NCBI GenBank assembly: GCA_905116865.2
Contig: CAJHNH020006645.1
Location: forward strand, 62,001-126,000
Origin: Candidula unifasciata
Lineage: Eukaryota; Mollusca; Gastropoda; Stylommatophora; Geomitridae
Direction of reading: 5' to 3'
DNA: 64,000 bases
Shown here: positions 30,301 through 42,161 of the stretch, piece after piece
Numbering within the stretch: position 1 is the stretch's first letter
Layout of the letters: each line of letters opens with the position of its first letter
Position numbers and translations under genes: made by a program
The notes under the pieces: model-generated
The model's input: only the letters and a program-made list of their open reading frames with translations
Database searches by the model: none
What the model was told of the DNA's origin: nothing

Positions 30301-33300
30301 GTACACTAGAAGTTCAGATAATGGGAGCACAACCTGGAATATAGTAAATGTTTACGCTGAGGTTGACTCTCTAATCACAAAGGAACATTGGGACTGGCTC
30401 AAAGAGTTGGAGGAAATTCCTGGTAATAGACTTCTCATTTGTGGGGATTTTATTGCATGAAACAAATCATGGGACAGTACTGGGGAAAATAGATAAGGAA
30501 AAGCTTTAGCAGAGGCAAGGTTGATGCAGACGTAGTCTGTATAAATGATGGTAGGCCAACTAGAATGACTACAAGACCTGGTGATGCAGACAGCTATTGA
30601 TTTGGCATTTGCTACCCAGTCAGCTGTGCTGGACACAAAATGGAGTGTCCTAGGTGATCATAGTAGTCACCATATGTCATGCTCAGGCTTGATTTCTAAA
30701 GCTAGCAAGGTCAGGGTGGTGAGAACACGAAAGACTTTTAAGGATGAGAGGACCAGTAAACTTCTTGGACGCCTTCGACAGAAGGTATCAGCAGAACTAC
30801 CACCTCTGCTTTTGTGCAGCCTCCACGGAAGTAGAACAGGCACGGAGAGCAAAGCGAGCAGTGGTTAAACAGTTACAGAAAGTCAGAAAGGCACCTCACA
30901 GATTACAAGAGAATGTGGAAAAGCCGCAAAAAGTTTTTAAAAAGTAGAAGAGTTCAAGTTTTGTACAGCAGATGCAAAAAATGGCTAAATGGAAACCTTT
31001 TATGAGCGAAATTGGAGGGGATAAATCACTGGGAAGTTTGGGAAACTGTACAGACAGAAGCAAAGGAAGGATCGGCCTATCACAACAGGGCTTATATACA
31101 CTGGTAATGGTATGCCAATGACAACAGACAAAGAGAAAGGGGAAGCATTTTTGAAGAGATTTATAGCCCAAACTGATCATAATGATGGGTAGCTTAGAAA
31201 TTTAGTTGGCGATAATCTGTCTAATACTATAAATGATTATTATTTTCCGGATATCATTAGGGTGGAGGATATAAAATATGTATTGCAAAAAGCCAAAGAC
31301 ACAGTGCCGGGGCCAGACAGAGTTAGGTATGCCCACATGAAGAGCATGAGCGATGATGACTTAAAGGAGATGGCATTTCACTTCAAACAGAGCATCAGAA
31401 CAGCGTCGGTACCCCATGATTGGGTACACAGCTACCTGATCCCCCTTCCAAAACCAGGCAAAGATCATTCCAGACTCAGCGGTTTCAAGATTATCACCCT
31501 ACAGAATACTTTTTGCATGGTGCTAGAATAGATTATTGTTGTTAAGCTACAAATGTTTTTGGAAAGGGAAGAGCTGCTGCCAAAAGGTTTGGGTAGTTAT
31601 TGGCCGCGGAAAGAAACATAGTCTTATGCAGCTACTTTTGCTTTGATGTTTTTGAAGGGTCCCAGAACAGACAGGAGACAGCTGTGGCAGCACTTGATCT
31701 TGAAGATACCTACAATAGATTTAGATATGATATTTTTTGATATCTCTACTCATGGAAAAGTGGGTTTGTCCCTGGCTAGTGAATTGGATAGCAGCTGTCT
31801 TGCATTGTTGCCCTTCGCCTGGGTACATGGACCTCAGAACCATGTAATATTGCCCTGGGACTATCTCAGGGTTCTGCAATGTCACAGGTGCTCTTAAATA
31901 TTTATACTAGCAGGATTGCAGAACTTGAAACACCAGGTGTTGGAAGCATATTGACATTTGCTGATTATGTTCTTGCATATAGGCAAGGGAGTGACAGACA
32001 ACAGATCGCCCAAGAGCTGCAGGCAACTGTTGACAAAGTGACTGACTGGTGTGTAGAAATGGGTGCTGTCATCAATCCAAAAAGGCAGCTGTTTTGTAGT
32101 GCTCTCTGGACCACAGAATTGTGAGAGATAATGTTCCAAGCCTCACAATTAATAACAGTAACATGAAAAGAGAAAGAAAACTGAGGCCCCTAGGCATCAC
32201 TTTTGATAGAAGCCTGTTCTATAGGAAACACGTGAAGGCAGTTGCGGTGAAATGCCAAAAAAGGACTCTGGCTCTCAAGATTATGGCAGCAATGGACATG
32301 GAACAAAGAATGCTGTTCACAATGTTCCAGCATGTGATCCTGTCGGTTATAGATTACAGAATTGGAATGCTTACCATATCAAAGTGTCACCTAATAAAAC
32401 TCAAACGCAAACAGAATGAAGCCATGAGGGTAATTCTGGGATGTACAATCGATACCCCTGTAGTATGTATGCGATATATACTTGCACTGCCTACTATTGC
32501 AGATAGGCTCAAAGTTCTGCAGGCAAAATCACATCTCAGAGTAGCTGTAAACAAAAAGCATCGCCTGCATAAAAGCTCTGGGTAGAGCTAAGGGTCACAG
32601 ACTAAAAAGAAGGTCTTGGATGGCGCAAACTGAAGACACAATTGGACATGTGTGCAGGCTTGATACATTTGAGCGAGGAGAGGAGGGGGTCAAGGTGTCC
32701 AAACAAGTTTCAGACTTGTGAAGGGTTTTAATCACTTCAGGTTGTGAGTGCAGAGACTGTCCAGCTGGTGCTGCAGAAACAAATTATTCTCACTCAGGGG
32801 AAGTGATTATCTATACAGATGGCTCTGTGTTGAGGGGCAGACTAAGTGCATGGGGGTTTATAGCAAAGTTGAATGGACATCCCTTAGTGCCGCAAAATTT
32901 GCATATGATATCACACGCTAGATATTGTGAGGGCACTTTGGGAACGAGTGAACAGTGCGGAGGGATCATTACGGTCTGAGGAGAATGGCATTGTGAAGAG
33001 TTACCAGGGGATGTGGCTGATGCTTAACACTCAGGAGAAGGATGCTACTGATATACAATCAGATGTCTACTGGTGCCATCCGAATTGGAACTCTTTGCTT
33101 GCTGCTAAAAATGGGGACGAAGCCCTTATGTGAGTGTCCCAAGTGCTGTGACGTCGATTCTCAATTCAACATCTATCCTAATTCTCTTAAGAATGACACA
33201 AATTTAAATTCAGCCATATAGGTGGGAGATTTATTTATAGTGAAGCCAAATTCCATCGGCCTAACTACAACTTCGGACGTGGATGAATCCCCTCTCACCT

Positions 33301-35418
33301 CTAGCTGATTTGATTTGACTGATTTGATTTGATTCAAGAACCGACATCACAGCACTCTGGGCATTCCCATAAGCGCTCTGTCATCATCTTCAGCAGCCAG
33401 CAAAGAGTTCTGATACAAATGGTGCCAGTAGCATTTTGATTAAACGTCCGTCTTGCCTTTCCTCTCAGCATCGAGCATCTGCCAGAACTTCTCGTCACTC
33501 CCCACTGCATCAATCTCACCAGACTGTGGTGATCCAACTGCTCCTCCGTACGGTACAAGCTCTCCCACAAGGCACTAACCACGCCTGCCTTATCATGTAT
33601 CAGTATTCCACCAAGTTGTGCAGAGCCAGCCAGTCTGTTCGTCTGTTCATTACCCAACACACCGGCATGCCGGGTGAAAAAAATCCAGTCAATACTCCTC
33701 ACCCGTGTCCTCTGTAGCGAAGAATGCCACTCTGCACGAAGCATACCTGTTCTGATCTTCCTCAGCATGCTTTCTGAATTAGTTACAATCACAATTTGTG
33801 TGTGTGTTTCATGTTCTCTAGCCAGCAGAAAGCTGCAGCGACCGCCTCCACCTCCATTCTTAAGATGGATGTTGTGGTATCATATGCTAGGCTCTCCTGC
33901 ACCAAACATTGACCATTAACTTTTGCTAAGAGGCCCCAAGCACTTCTTTTGCCTCTTGACACTGAACCGTCTGTGTAAATGATCAAATCCTCTAAGCGAG
34001 CATTATCTTGAATTATTTGCTGAATTTCCACCTCTGTGGCACCTGCTGGCCAGTCTCTGCATTCCCGGCTCAGCGTGATTATGACTCTACACAAGTCTGA
34101 CTGTTCAGGTGGCACTTTGACCCACTCTTTTCCTCGCCTTATGTTCTCAAGGATGCAAACCTGTCTGATTGTGTCTTTTGCCTGAGCCATCCATGACCTC
34201 GCTCTTATCAGCCGCTGACCCTTAACTGCACCCAGAGCTTCATGCAGAGGGTGGTCTGTGTCTGCAGCTACCCTGAGATATGATTTCACCTGCAGCACCT
34301 TGTGCCTACCAGCAACCATCGGAAAACCAAGGATGTATCGCATACACACCACTGGGGTGTCTCTGGTGCAACTCAGAATGATCGGCATAGCCACGTTCTG
34401 AATGCGCTCTAGTTTGCCCATTTTACCCTTTGAGACGGTAAGCATTCCCAGGCCATAATCACTGACATGATCAGGTGCTAATATAGTGTGAAAAGCATTC
34501 TCTGCTCTATGTCAATTGCAGCCATAGTCTTAAGTGCACTAAGTCCTTTTTGGCATCTCGTCACAACACTCTCCACATGGCCCTTAAATGACAGGCTCCT
34601 GTCAAATGTAATTCTCAGATACTTCAGTTTGCTCTCTCTGTTGATGTTCCTACCATCTATCATGAGACTTGGGACATAAGCTTTAACGATTCTGTTGTCC
34701 AGAGAACACCACAAAACAGACGCCTTTTCCGGGTGGGCGACAGCCCTAATTTCTGTACACCACGCAGTCACTTTGTCTACTGTCGCTTGTAGCTCGGGCT
34801 GTTTGTTCCCTCTCTTCCCCCTGCCTATATGCAAGTATATCATCTGCAAAAGTCAGCATTCTTCCAACTCCTGGTGCTTCTAGGCTTGCAATCTTGCTCG
34901 TATACACGTTGAAGAGCACAGGCGAGATGGGGGGTCCTTGTGGCAGTCCTGGGGTCAAACTGCGTGGTTCTGAGGTCCATGAGCCCAGTCGGAGAGCAAC
35001 CAGATGTGAATACAGGACAGCTGCAACCCAATTCACCAGCCATGGACTGACCTCCTTCTCCGTCAGTGCAGTCATGAAGATGTCATATCTCACTCTGTTA
35101 TAAGCATCCTCGAGATCCAGTCCTACCGCCACAGTTTCCTGTCTGTTCTGGAACCCTTCATAGACGTCAAAAGCAAAAGTGGCCGCATTTGCTCAAGTGT
35201 CCTTTCCTGGCCTGTAGCTTCCCAGACTTCTTGGGAGAAGCTTCCCACTTTCCAAAAATTCTTGCAGCTTTACAGCAACTTAATTCAAGACCTTCCCAAA
35301 TGTGTTTTGTAAGGTGATGATTTTTAAGCCACTAAGCTTAGAATGATTTTTAAAAGGTTTTGGTGGTGGGAATAGATAGCTGTGCACACAGTCCTGCGGT
35401 ACTGATGCTGTCCTAATA

Positions 35419-35962
35419 TTTGAACAAAGAAGACACAAACAATAGACTGCACAATTTATTGCCTGGCATATTTCGCTGTATCTCATCAGGTGCATACTAC
35501 AGTAACAAATAATTAAAATGAAGCAAATAGCTGAATCCTAGAAACTGAAACACAAATTCGAGTAGATTTCAAACTGTCTCACCAAGGTAAACGTAGGGCA
35601 ACGACCATTTCCTTTTGCCTACAAAGTTCCGGTTTCAATCTGCCAATCGCTGAAGCTTCCGCGTATCGAAGTAATCTAGGGTTAGCCGAACTTCAGCGAT
35701 TGGCAGATTGAAACCGGAACTTTGTAGGCAAAAGGAAATGGTCGTTGCCCTACGTTTACCTTGGTGAGACAGTTTGAAATCTACTCGAATTTGTGTTTCA
35801 GTTTCTAGGATTCAGCTATTTGCTTCATTTTAATTATTTGTTACTGTAGTATGCACCTGATGAGATACAGCGAAATATGCCAGGCAATAAATTGTGCAGT
35901 CTATTGTTTGTGTCTTCTTTGTTCAAATTTACATCGGGGAAACATTGCTTTGATTATTTGAA
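35419..35962. mobile_element. Penelope-derived palindromic insertion, 12-bp target duplication
   Basis: GCTGTCCTAATA is duplicated at 35,407-35,418 and 35,963-35,974, within the RT frame of the surrounding element. Inside, 35,419-35,655 and 35,691-35,927 are inverted repeats of 237 bp with a 35-nt loop and no net indel. The right arm (plus strand) resembles the 3' end of the Penelope copy at the right window edge. It reads KPELCRQKEMVVALRLPW-stop and then GCACCTGATGAGATACAGCG and AAATATGCCAGGCAATAAAT. A 35-nt tail (35,928-35,962) lies beyond the right arm only. Confidence 0.85.
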
Positions 35963-37499
35963 GCTGTCCTAATACTCTGGTTAAAACAGTCGGCCATCTC
36001 TGCCAGGTCTACATCGCTCAAAGCCTTCATGTGACCATACCTGACTCCATCAGGCCCTGGTGCAGTGTCTTTTGCTTTTTTCAAAATTTGTTTGATATCT
36101 TCCACTTGTATCATGTCTTCATAATGCATATTCTTCAAGGTGCCAGCTAACTCCTTTCTAACTGCATCCCTGATGTGTACATCATTATGATCTGTCTGAG
36201 CTATAAACCTATGGAGAAAAGCCTCCCCTTTCTCCTTGTCTGTTGTCACACGCACACCATCGTCTCTACAAATTGTTCCCACTGTCCTAGGCCGATCTTT
36301 TCTTAGCATCTACCTTTGCAGTTTCCAGAATTTCCCCAATGTTTTATCGCCTCCCATATCATTCACAAAAGTTTCCCACTTTGATCTTTTGGCCTCTGCC
36401 TTATCTTTTTTTCGCATTCTCCGCCATCTCCACTTCCTCTCGTGAGCTTAAGGGTGTCTGTCGTACTTTCTTTAGCTGCTTCACTGCGGCTCTCTTTGCC
36501 TTCCACGCCTGTTCTACTTCTGGAGTCCACCATGGACAGTTCTATTGCATGCTACCTGTCTGAGGCGTCCAAGTAGGTTGTTGGTCCACTTATACCAGAA
36601 GGTCTTGCGTGCTTTCCCAACCTTAACCTTACTGAGTTTAGAAATCAAGACTTAGCATGGCAGGTGATCACTCCCATGGTCATTCAGGACAGTCCATTTA
36701 ACATCTAAAACCGACGACTGAGAGAAAAATGTCAAGTCAATAGCTGTGTCTGCATCTCTAGACCTCATTGCCATTCTAGTCAGCATCCCATCATTGATGC
36801 AGACCATATCGGAGTAAACCATGGCCTCTGCAAGAGCAATTCCCTGTCGGTTTTCTCCACTGCTGTCCCATTCTCTGTTCCTTGCGATGAAATCCCCACA
36901 TATGAGTAACCTATAACCTGGTAACTTCTCTAATTCCTTGAGCCAGCCCCATTGTTCACTTCTGACAAAACAGTCTACCGTGGCATATATATTTATGAGG
37001 TTCCAACTTAAGCCACTGATCTCCACCTGTATCCCTTGAACCTTTCTTCCACTGTGGTTCCACTGGCTCAAGTCAAGCACCACATGCTTCACTTCCTCCT
37101 TCACCACCAGACCTTGTCCATGTCTCTCCTGTCCAACAGGGTTTATTTAACTGACGTACCCAGGGCAATGATATCTATCTGTATTTAGCTCGTGCAGCAT
37201 GATAACATCAAAATCAAAAATCAACCTCTCCAGTACAGGACCTCTCTGCCTAGCACTCTGACAGTTCCAGTATCCTACTCTTACATGATTAAAGCTCAGT
37301 TTCTCCGCTTTTCGCCTTGTTCTCCTAGCACCCGCCCTCCTATTTCTATGCCTTCTTCTCTCCCCATTCCCTCGTCGTCTCCTCCTCACTCCCTCTTCAC
37401 TAACTGCTGAATACTGTGTCAAGTGCAGAGCACGTGCCCTGTAGCTCCGGCGACGATTCCTATGTATATTTTTAAAATCCATACGAAAAAATAGAGTAC

Positions 37500-37728
37500 T
37501 GCAGGAAATGACCGGTCACCCTAGTATTGCCTGCCTGTAGGAGTCCATACGCCTGGTGCCGCCCTGCACGCCCGCCAGACGTCCAACGTTCACGACCAGC
37601 TCACCCGTGGCCATCAAGTTCCTCAGCATGTTGGCCCACCTTGAACTTGGGGGTTTAAATTCAGAGTTTGCCATCTCCTAGATGGGCTGCTGTCCAAAGC
37701 TAACGGGTTCCATCTACCCGGGGGGAAA
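37500..37728 (-). promoter_or_regulatory. Probable 5' UTR of the I/Nimb-like element
   Basis: A GC-rich segment lies directly upstream of the first ATG of the element. It contains an upstream open stretch MANSEFKPPSSRWANMLRNL then MATGELVVNVGRLAGVQGGT. Its place between the coding start and the satellite suggests 5' UTR; whether the short frame is translated is unknown. Confidence 0.5.
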
Positions 37729-38806
37729 AGGGTTATAGCGCCCCGAATTGAATTGAGCTATCAGTGAAGTCTACCTGGGGGAAAAGGGTTATAGCGCCCC
37801 GAATTGAATTGAGCTATCAGTGAAGTCTACCTGGGGGAAAAGGGTTATAGCGCCCCGAATTGAATTGAGCTATCAGTGAAGTCTACCTGGGGGAAAAGGG
37901 TTATAGCGCCCCGAATTGAATTGAGCTATCAGTGAAGTGAAGTCTACCCGGGGGAAAAGGGTTATAGCGCCCCGAATTGAATTGAGCTATCAGTGAAGTC
38001 TACCCGGGGGAAAAGGGTTATAGCGCCCCGAATTGAATTGAGCTATCAGTGAAGTGAAGTCTACCCGGGGGGGAAAAGGGTTATAGCGCCCCGAATTGAA
38101 TTGAGCTATCAGTGAAGTCTACCTGGGGGAAAAGGGTTTATAGCGCCCCGAATTGAATTGAGCTATCAGTGAAGTCTACCTGGGGGAAAAGGGTTATAGC
38201 GCCCCGAATTGAATTGAGCTATCAGTGAAGTCTACCTGGGGGAAAAAGGGTTATAGCGCCCCGAATTGAATTGAGCTATCAGTGAAGTCTACCTGGGGGA
38301 AAAGGGTTATAGCGCCCCGAATTGAATTGAGCTATCAGTGAAGTCTACCCGGGGGAAAAGGGTTATAGCGCCCCGAATTGAATTGAGCTATCAGTGAAGT
38401 CTACCTGGGGGAAAAGGGTTATAGCGCCCCGAATTGAATTGAGCTATCAGTGAAGTCTACCTGGGGGAAAAGGGTTATAGCGCCCCGAATTGAATTGAGC
38501 TATCAGTGAAGTCTACCTGGGGGAAAAGGGTTATAGCGCCCCGAATTGAATTGAGCTATCAGTGAAGTGAAGTCTACCTGGGGGAAAAGGGTTATAGCGC
38601 CCCGAATTGAATTGAGCTATCAGTGAAGTCTACCTGGGGGAAAAGGGTTATAGCGCCCCGAATTGAATTGAGCTATCAGTGAAGTGAAGTCTACCTGGGG
38701 GAAAAGGGTTATAGCGCCCCGAATTGAATTGAGCTATCAGTGAAGTCTACCTGGGGGAAAAGGGTTATAGCGCCCCGAATTGAATTGAGCTATCAGTGAA
38801 GTGAAG
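37718..38806. repeat. 56-bp satellite array, about 19 units
   Basis: The unit is GTCTACCTGGGGGAAAAGGG then TTATAGCGCCCCGAATTGAA then TTGAGCTATCAGTGAA. Units are nearly identical (C/T at position 6; G-run and A-run length changes). Some junctions, including the last, carry an extra GTGAA or GAAGT. No spacers, so not CRISPR. The array touches the 5' end of the minus-strand retrotransposon. Confidence 0.97.
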
Positions 38807-39090
38807 AAGGAAATAATAAAAGAGATGAATAATAACATTGGGGCAGAGTGGACGAATCAGCAGGTGACGACAGTTAACTGAACAACCCCGCATGGGTAGA
38901 CTGAGGGTGTATGTTCTAACATGGACAAAGGACAGCAGAAGAAGGCACAAGGAGTTAAAAGCAATATTGCATTTTCCTGTCTAACTGTTCTGTGTCTTCA
39001 GTTTCTTATTGAGGAAGATCTTCTCCAGGACATTCTAGTGATTTTCACAAGCCAGCATCAGGATGAAGGCAGTCATGTTAGTTAGGACTA
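38807..39090. other. Spacer between satellite and NRF-like pseudogene
   Basis: No repeat or gene recognised, except that the right end (about 39,010-39,075) still encodes the shifted terminus (TNMTAFILMLACENH, NVLEKIFL) of the acyltransferase fragment. Confidence 0.4.
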
Positions 39091-39865
39091 CTATTTCGCA
39101 GAATGGGACAACAATGCTAGCATCCTTGATGTAGTAGAGCCACCTCCGATCTTGTAGTGTATGTACAGAAGGTACCACAAATGGCGACCAGGACAAGATG
39201 CTGTTGATGAAGTCTCCGTTACCCGAGACCCAGGCAACGACGACCCATGTTCCACAGATTCCACAGCGTTGTAAAATGTAGGCGTCCCAACACTGTCGAC
39301 ATATTCCCCACTGATGTCAACACAGAGGCCGTAAACAGCAGCCAGAGCGATGACTGTTGAGACCATCAAGCCGAGACACAGCTACATATCATCTCATTTT
39401 GACCCTGCATCCAGTGACTGACAGACAGTAGCCAGCCAAGACGCCCACAGTGTAAGTTACGGCTTGATGTAATAGTCTTGGAGCCAGAGGAATATGTTCA
39501 AGTTATTGTTTGCAGTATTTGTGCTGACTAAGGTGGCTGGCCACTGATTCTGGGTTGAAAGAAAACCAATCGTGATCCAACTGGTAAGCAGGAAACACAC
39601 ACAGACAGCCACACCGATAATACCATTAAAGTAGAATGGGATGATTATCAAAGGGCTCACAAGGAAGAACTGCATATTACTGGCCAGGCATCAGGTATGA
39701 CCTATAAACATTTTCTCAGCACCTAAGAAACTGTTGACATAAAGGAGATTTGTCCACCAGAACTTTTGCAATTGTTCCTATCCACTGACTGAACTGGACA
39801 CTACAAGGTTCCAGACCCCTTGTGCTGCATGAGGCCCAGAAAAATCAACTGTGTATCTGGAACGA
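39010..39865 (-). pseudogene. NRF-6-like multipass acyltransferase, decayed fragment
   Basis: Minus-strand pieces in different frames follow the C-terminal half of nose-resistant-to-fluoxetine (NRF-6) proteins. They read CKKFWWTNLLYVNSF, MQFFLVSPLIIIPFYF with hydrophobic helices to IGFLSTQNQWPATL, then DYYIKP, TYTVGVLAGYCL, VSTVIALAAVYGLCVDISG, PTFYNAVESV and NGDFINSILSWSPFVV. The family is an acyltransferase-3 group of multipass membrane proteins. Single-base shifts and stops break the frame at least four times. The pieces are contiguous without introns, which suggests a retrocopy or an old exon-fused fragment. The N-terminal NRF domain was not found. Confidence 0.8.
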
Positions 39866-39894
39866 ATGTAAAATTAACACCTATAAAATGTTAC

Positions 39895-39969
39895 CTTCGT
39901 CATCAAAGGAAGTGCCACATCTTTTCTTAGCCAAATCAGTTTCGTAAAGATATTCTACCACAGACTCTG
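39895..39969 (-). CDS. Candidate exon of an unrecognised gene
   Basis: The 75-nt open exon is flanked by TATCAG and GTAACA. It encodes AESVVEYLYETDLAKKRCGT then SFDDE. Entry phase fits the exon at 41,374-41,421. No family recognised. It lies directly beside the acyltransferase pseudogene but in a different coding style. Confidence 0.35.
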
Positions 39970-40143
39970 CTGATAAAAAGAATTACAGACTTATAATATA
40001 ATTAATAGGTAAAAGCACATAAAGCATAGATGGCAAATGTACATTTTAAATATACAAACAACAATGCATATATACACATGGGTCTTCAAGTTGCTCCTGT
40101 TCAGACTTCCTGTTGATGACCGTTCAGTGTCCATAGTTGTTAC

Positions 40144-40202
40144 CTGGGAGAGATTCATCCACACTGTGTGTGAGATGTCCAAGGTGTTGTCTGTCATCCT
40201 TC
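40144..40202 (-). CDS. Candidate exon, alternative
   Basis: Flanked by ATGCAG and GTAACA; encodes RMTDNTLDISHTVWMNLSQ. Entry phase fits 41,374-41,421, but its exit phase does not fit 39,895-39,969. One of these two, or a missing exon between, must be assumed. Confidence 0.25.
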
Positions 40203-40424
40203 CTGCATATACCTGAGTGCACCAGTCTGTAACTGTATTAATAATAGACCCGTGGTAGACCCAGGACGGTGACAGGGTATCTATTTCTGAATTTAATCAG
40301 TGTGTCCAGTTGGGACAGAGGTATGCTATTTTCCACAGTTTAGAGAAGTTCGTGAGTAAATACACTAGCTTTCCTAGATGTGTGAGAAGACATTCGTTCC
40401 AGTGAACCGGACCTGGCGCCAGAT

Positions 40425-40583
40425 AAGTGAAGTACCAGCACCTGCGGTTAACCTATACCTAAGTGCCAGTTTCATGAGTCCAGTATTCCACATCTTAGCA
40501 GTGATGTTGATGGCTGCTTCTAGGGGCAACTCATGTACGTAGCTGTCATAACTTGTCTTTGTTTCATCAGTGTTGATTGACTT
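40425..40583 (-). CDS. Candidate exon, weak splice acceptor
   Basis: The open minus-strand stretch INTDETKTSYDSYVHELPLE then AAINITAKMWNTGLMKLALR is followed by GTATAG. It looks protein-like, but no good polypyrimidine acceptor precedes it and no family is recognised. Confidence 0.25.
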
Positions 40584-40979
40584 CACTTAATTCCTTTTCT
40601 TCATTCCTACAATTGTTGCACTGATTACATGATGTTTTGTGATTTTTACACGCTTGATTTAGTGTCCAACCTTTACTGTTTCTAGTTTTCTGGAGTGTTT
40701 GTAGTAATGTTACACTGCATGTCTAACTGTGTTATCTTCACTAACATAGGTGTACTATCTAGTCTAGGGGCTTAATTGTAGTGAGGAAGTCAGGCCAAGT
40801 TAAGCCAAGGATTATTTGATGTTCTGTGGTGACATAATTTGAGTCACCTCCCCCCTGAAGCAGACTGGATGGTCATTCCAACTGCGGGATTCTGCCTAGA
40901 CAATTGGGAGCCAACATTTCAACATAAAAAAAAACTTCAGCAGGGTAAACCCTAACATAGGCACTGACACTAGGAGTAT

Positions 40980-41330
40980 GTGACTTACATACACACACAC
41001 ACACACAGAAACAACAAATACAAACACCCCACACAGACATAACACACATGGAAACAATACAAACAAGCACACATACACACAGACACAACAGTCACAAACA
41101 CACATACAGTCATACCTCACATAGACACAACATACACAGACACAATTTAGACAGAAGCACAACACACACACACAAACAATACACACAAAATACAACACAC
41201 AGACACACTTTACACTCAGACAAACCAACACACAGACACTTTACACTCAGACAAACCAACACACAGACACACTTTACACTCGGACAAACCAACACACAGA
41301 CACTTTACACACAGAAGACCCAGACAAAGC
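40980..41330. repeat. CA-rich low-complexity tract
   Basis: Degenerate (CA)n with a 'CACTTTACACTCAGACAAAC' tandem (about 41,210-41,300). Cys/Val-rich reverse frames and Thr/His-rich forward frames here are artefacts. Confidence 0.9.
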
Positions 41331-41373
41331 ATACACACACACAAGTTATAAATTACACTAAAACAGATCTTAC

Positions 41374-41421
41374 CTGCTCCTGGCTCTTGATGCGAAGCTG
41401 ACACGGCGGAGGAATCCTCAA
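41374..41421 (-). CDS. Candidate exon of an unrecognised gene
   Basis: The 48-nt exon has acceptor TCCACAG and donor GTAAGA. It encodes VEDSSAVSASHQEPGA. The split codon joins in frame to the exon at 42,512-42,708 (G plus TT gives V). Confidence 0.4.
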
Positions 41422-41504
41422 CTGTGGACAAAGGTGTTGTAACATTATATAAGTATATTTACATTTTTGTTTGAACGGTTGTGAATATTTGTGTGTTTAT
41501 CTCT

Positions 41505-41570
<66 letters not shown>

Positions 41571-41572
41571 AT
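41505..41572. repeat. (GT)n microsatellite
   Basis: About 33 GT units, uninterrupted. Confidence 0.97.
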
Positions 41573-42161
41573 GTGTTTCTGTATATGATATACTCTACAA
41601 AAAGTCTGAAAGATTTTGTGTCTGTCTATGTGTGTTTGAGTGTGTTTTTCTGTATGTATAAGGGTGACTATGAGTTTGTATGATAAAGTGACTGAATTAC
41701 ATGCTTGCATGAAAGTCAGTGAGTGAATGTATAAATCAGTAGAATTACTAAGTAAAACTAGAAAAGCATGGATGGCAAATTCACATTAAAAAAATACATT
41801 CACACAGTAAAGACACAAACATGAGGCAGACGTACAAATACACTGTCAAACTTACTTACTTACACACACACACGCACGCACACGTGCGCACACACAAACA
41901 CACACACACAAACACATGCCCACAACTAAGAGTCAGCCAGTCTAACATCATTCAGGTACACACTGACACAACATACACAGAAGACACACAAATACAATGC
42001 ACTGTTGCTGCTGTTTTTCTCTCTCCCTTTTTCTTCTTCTAGTTTTGTTACAAACATTAAACTCTATTGGAAAGCTCTGGTTGCTTGTCCAGATGTTGTT
42101 TACAGATAATTGCAATATCTGCACGTCTCAGCCCAGTACATACATTATCTATAAAATATCC

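Larger units (their letters stand above)
29340..33165 (+). mobile_element. I/Nimb-like non-LTR retrotransposon, broken near-full copy
   Basis: Parallel to the minus copy at 33,314-37,728. It starts near an ATGGATTT at about 29,395 with an Arg-rich N-terminus. Next come 'GTGGGTTACTGGAACTGTCG' (endonuclease start, GYWNC), LDISQWNHS, LEEIPGNRLLICGDF (endonuclease), AKDTVPGPDRVRYAHMK and VPHDWVHSYLIPLPKPGKDH (RT), and LTFADYVLAYRQG (catalytic ADD changed to ADY, 31,940-31,985). The thumb (MRVILGCTIDTPVVCMRYIL) and an RNase H start IYTDGSVLRGRLSAWGF (32,810-32,860) follow. A tRNA-SINE (29,744-29,974) and a SINE-A (30,012-30,300) are inserted in the endonuclease. Frameshifts and the ADY change make it dead. 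Confidence 0.85.
33314..37728 (-). mobile_element. I/Nimb-like non-LTR retrotransposon, near full length
   Basis: On the minus strand, in order: a 5' UTR-like segment (about 37,500-37,728) and a start MDFKNIHRNRRRSYRARALH with a basic Arg-rich N-terminus (37,482). The endonuclease has VRVGYWNCQSARQ, FDVIMLHELNTDRY, LLICGDF and NDHGSDHLPC (37,290-36,652). The RT has KDTAPGPDGVRYGHMK, LDLEDAYNRVRYDIF, GLPQGPPISPVLFNVYTSKI and LTFADDILAYRQG. The thumb is EAMRLI-like. The RNase H has LIIYTDGSVSRGKRSAWGLL (about 33,915-33,975), with its end at 33,334. The RT catalytic FADD is intact, but at least four frame breaks and a palindromic insertion (35,419-35,962) inactivate it. The 3' end has a (TGATTT)n-like tail at 33,306-33,332. 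Fusion of endonuclease, RT and RNase H is characteristic of I-group elements; the Nimb label is tentative. Confidence 0.88.

Noticed and set aside
37718..38806. CRISPR-like array
   Set aside because: Units are head-to-tail with no unique spacers and the DNA is eukaryotic; it is a satellite.
40425..40583. Part of the NRF-6-like gene's N-terminal domain
   Set aside because: Considered because it lies upstream on the same strand, but no family motif or splice-phase link supports it.
40896..41401. Cys/Val-rich and Thr/His-rich open frames
   Set aside because: Both strands of a CA-rich tract; no protein signature.
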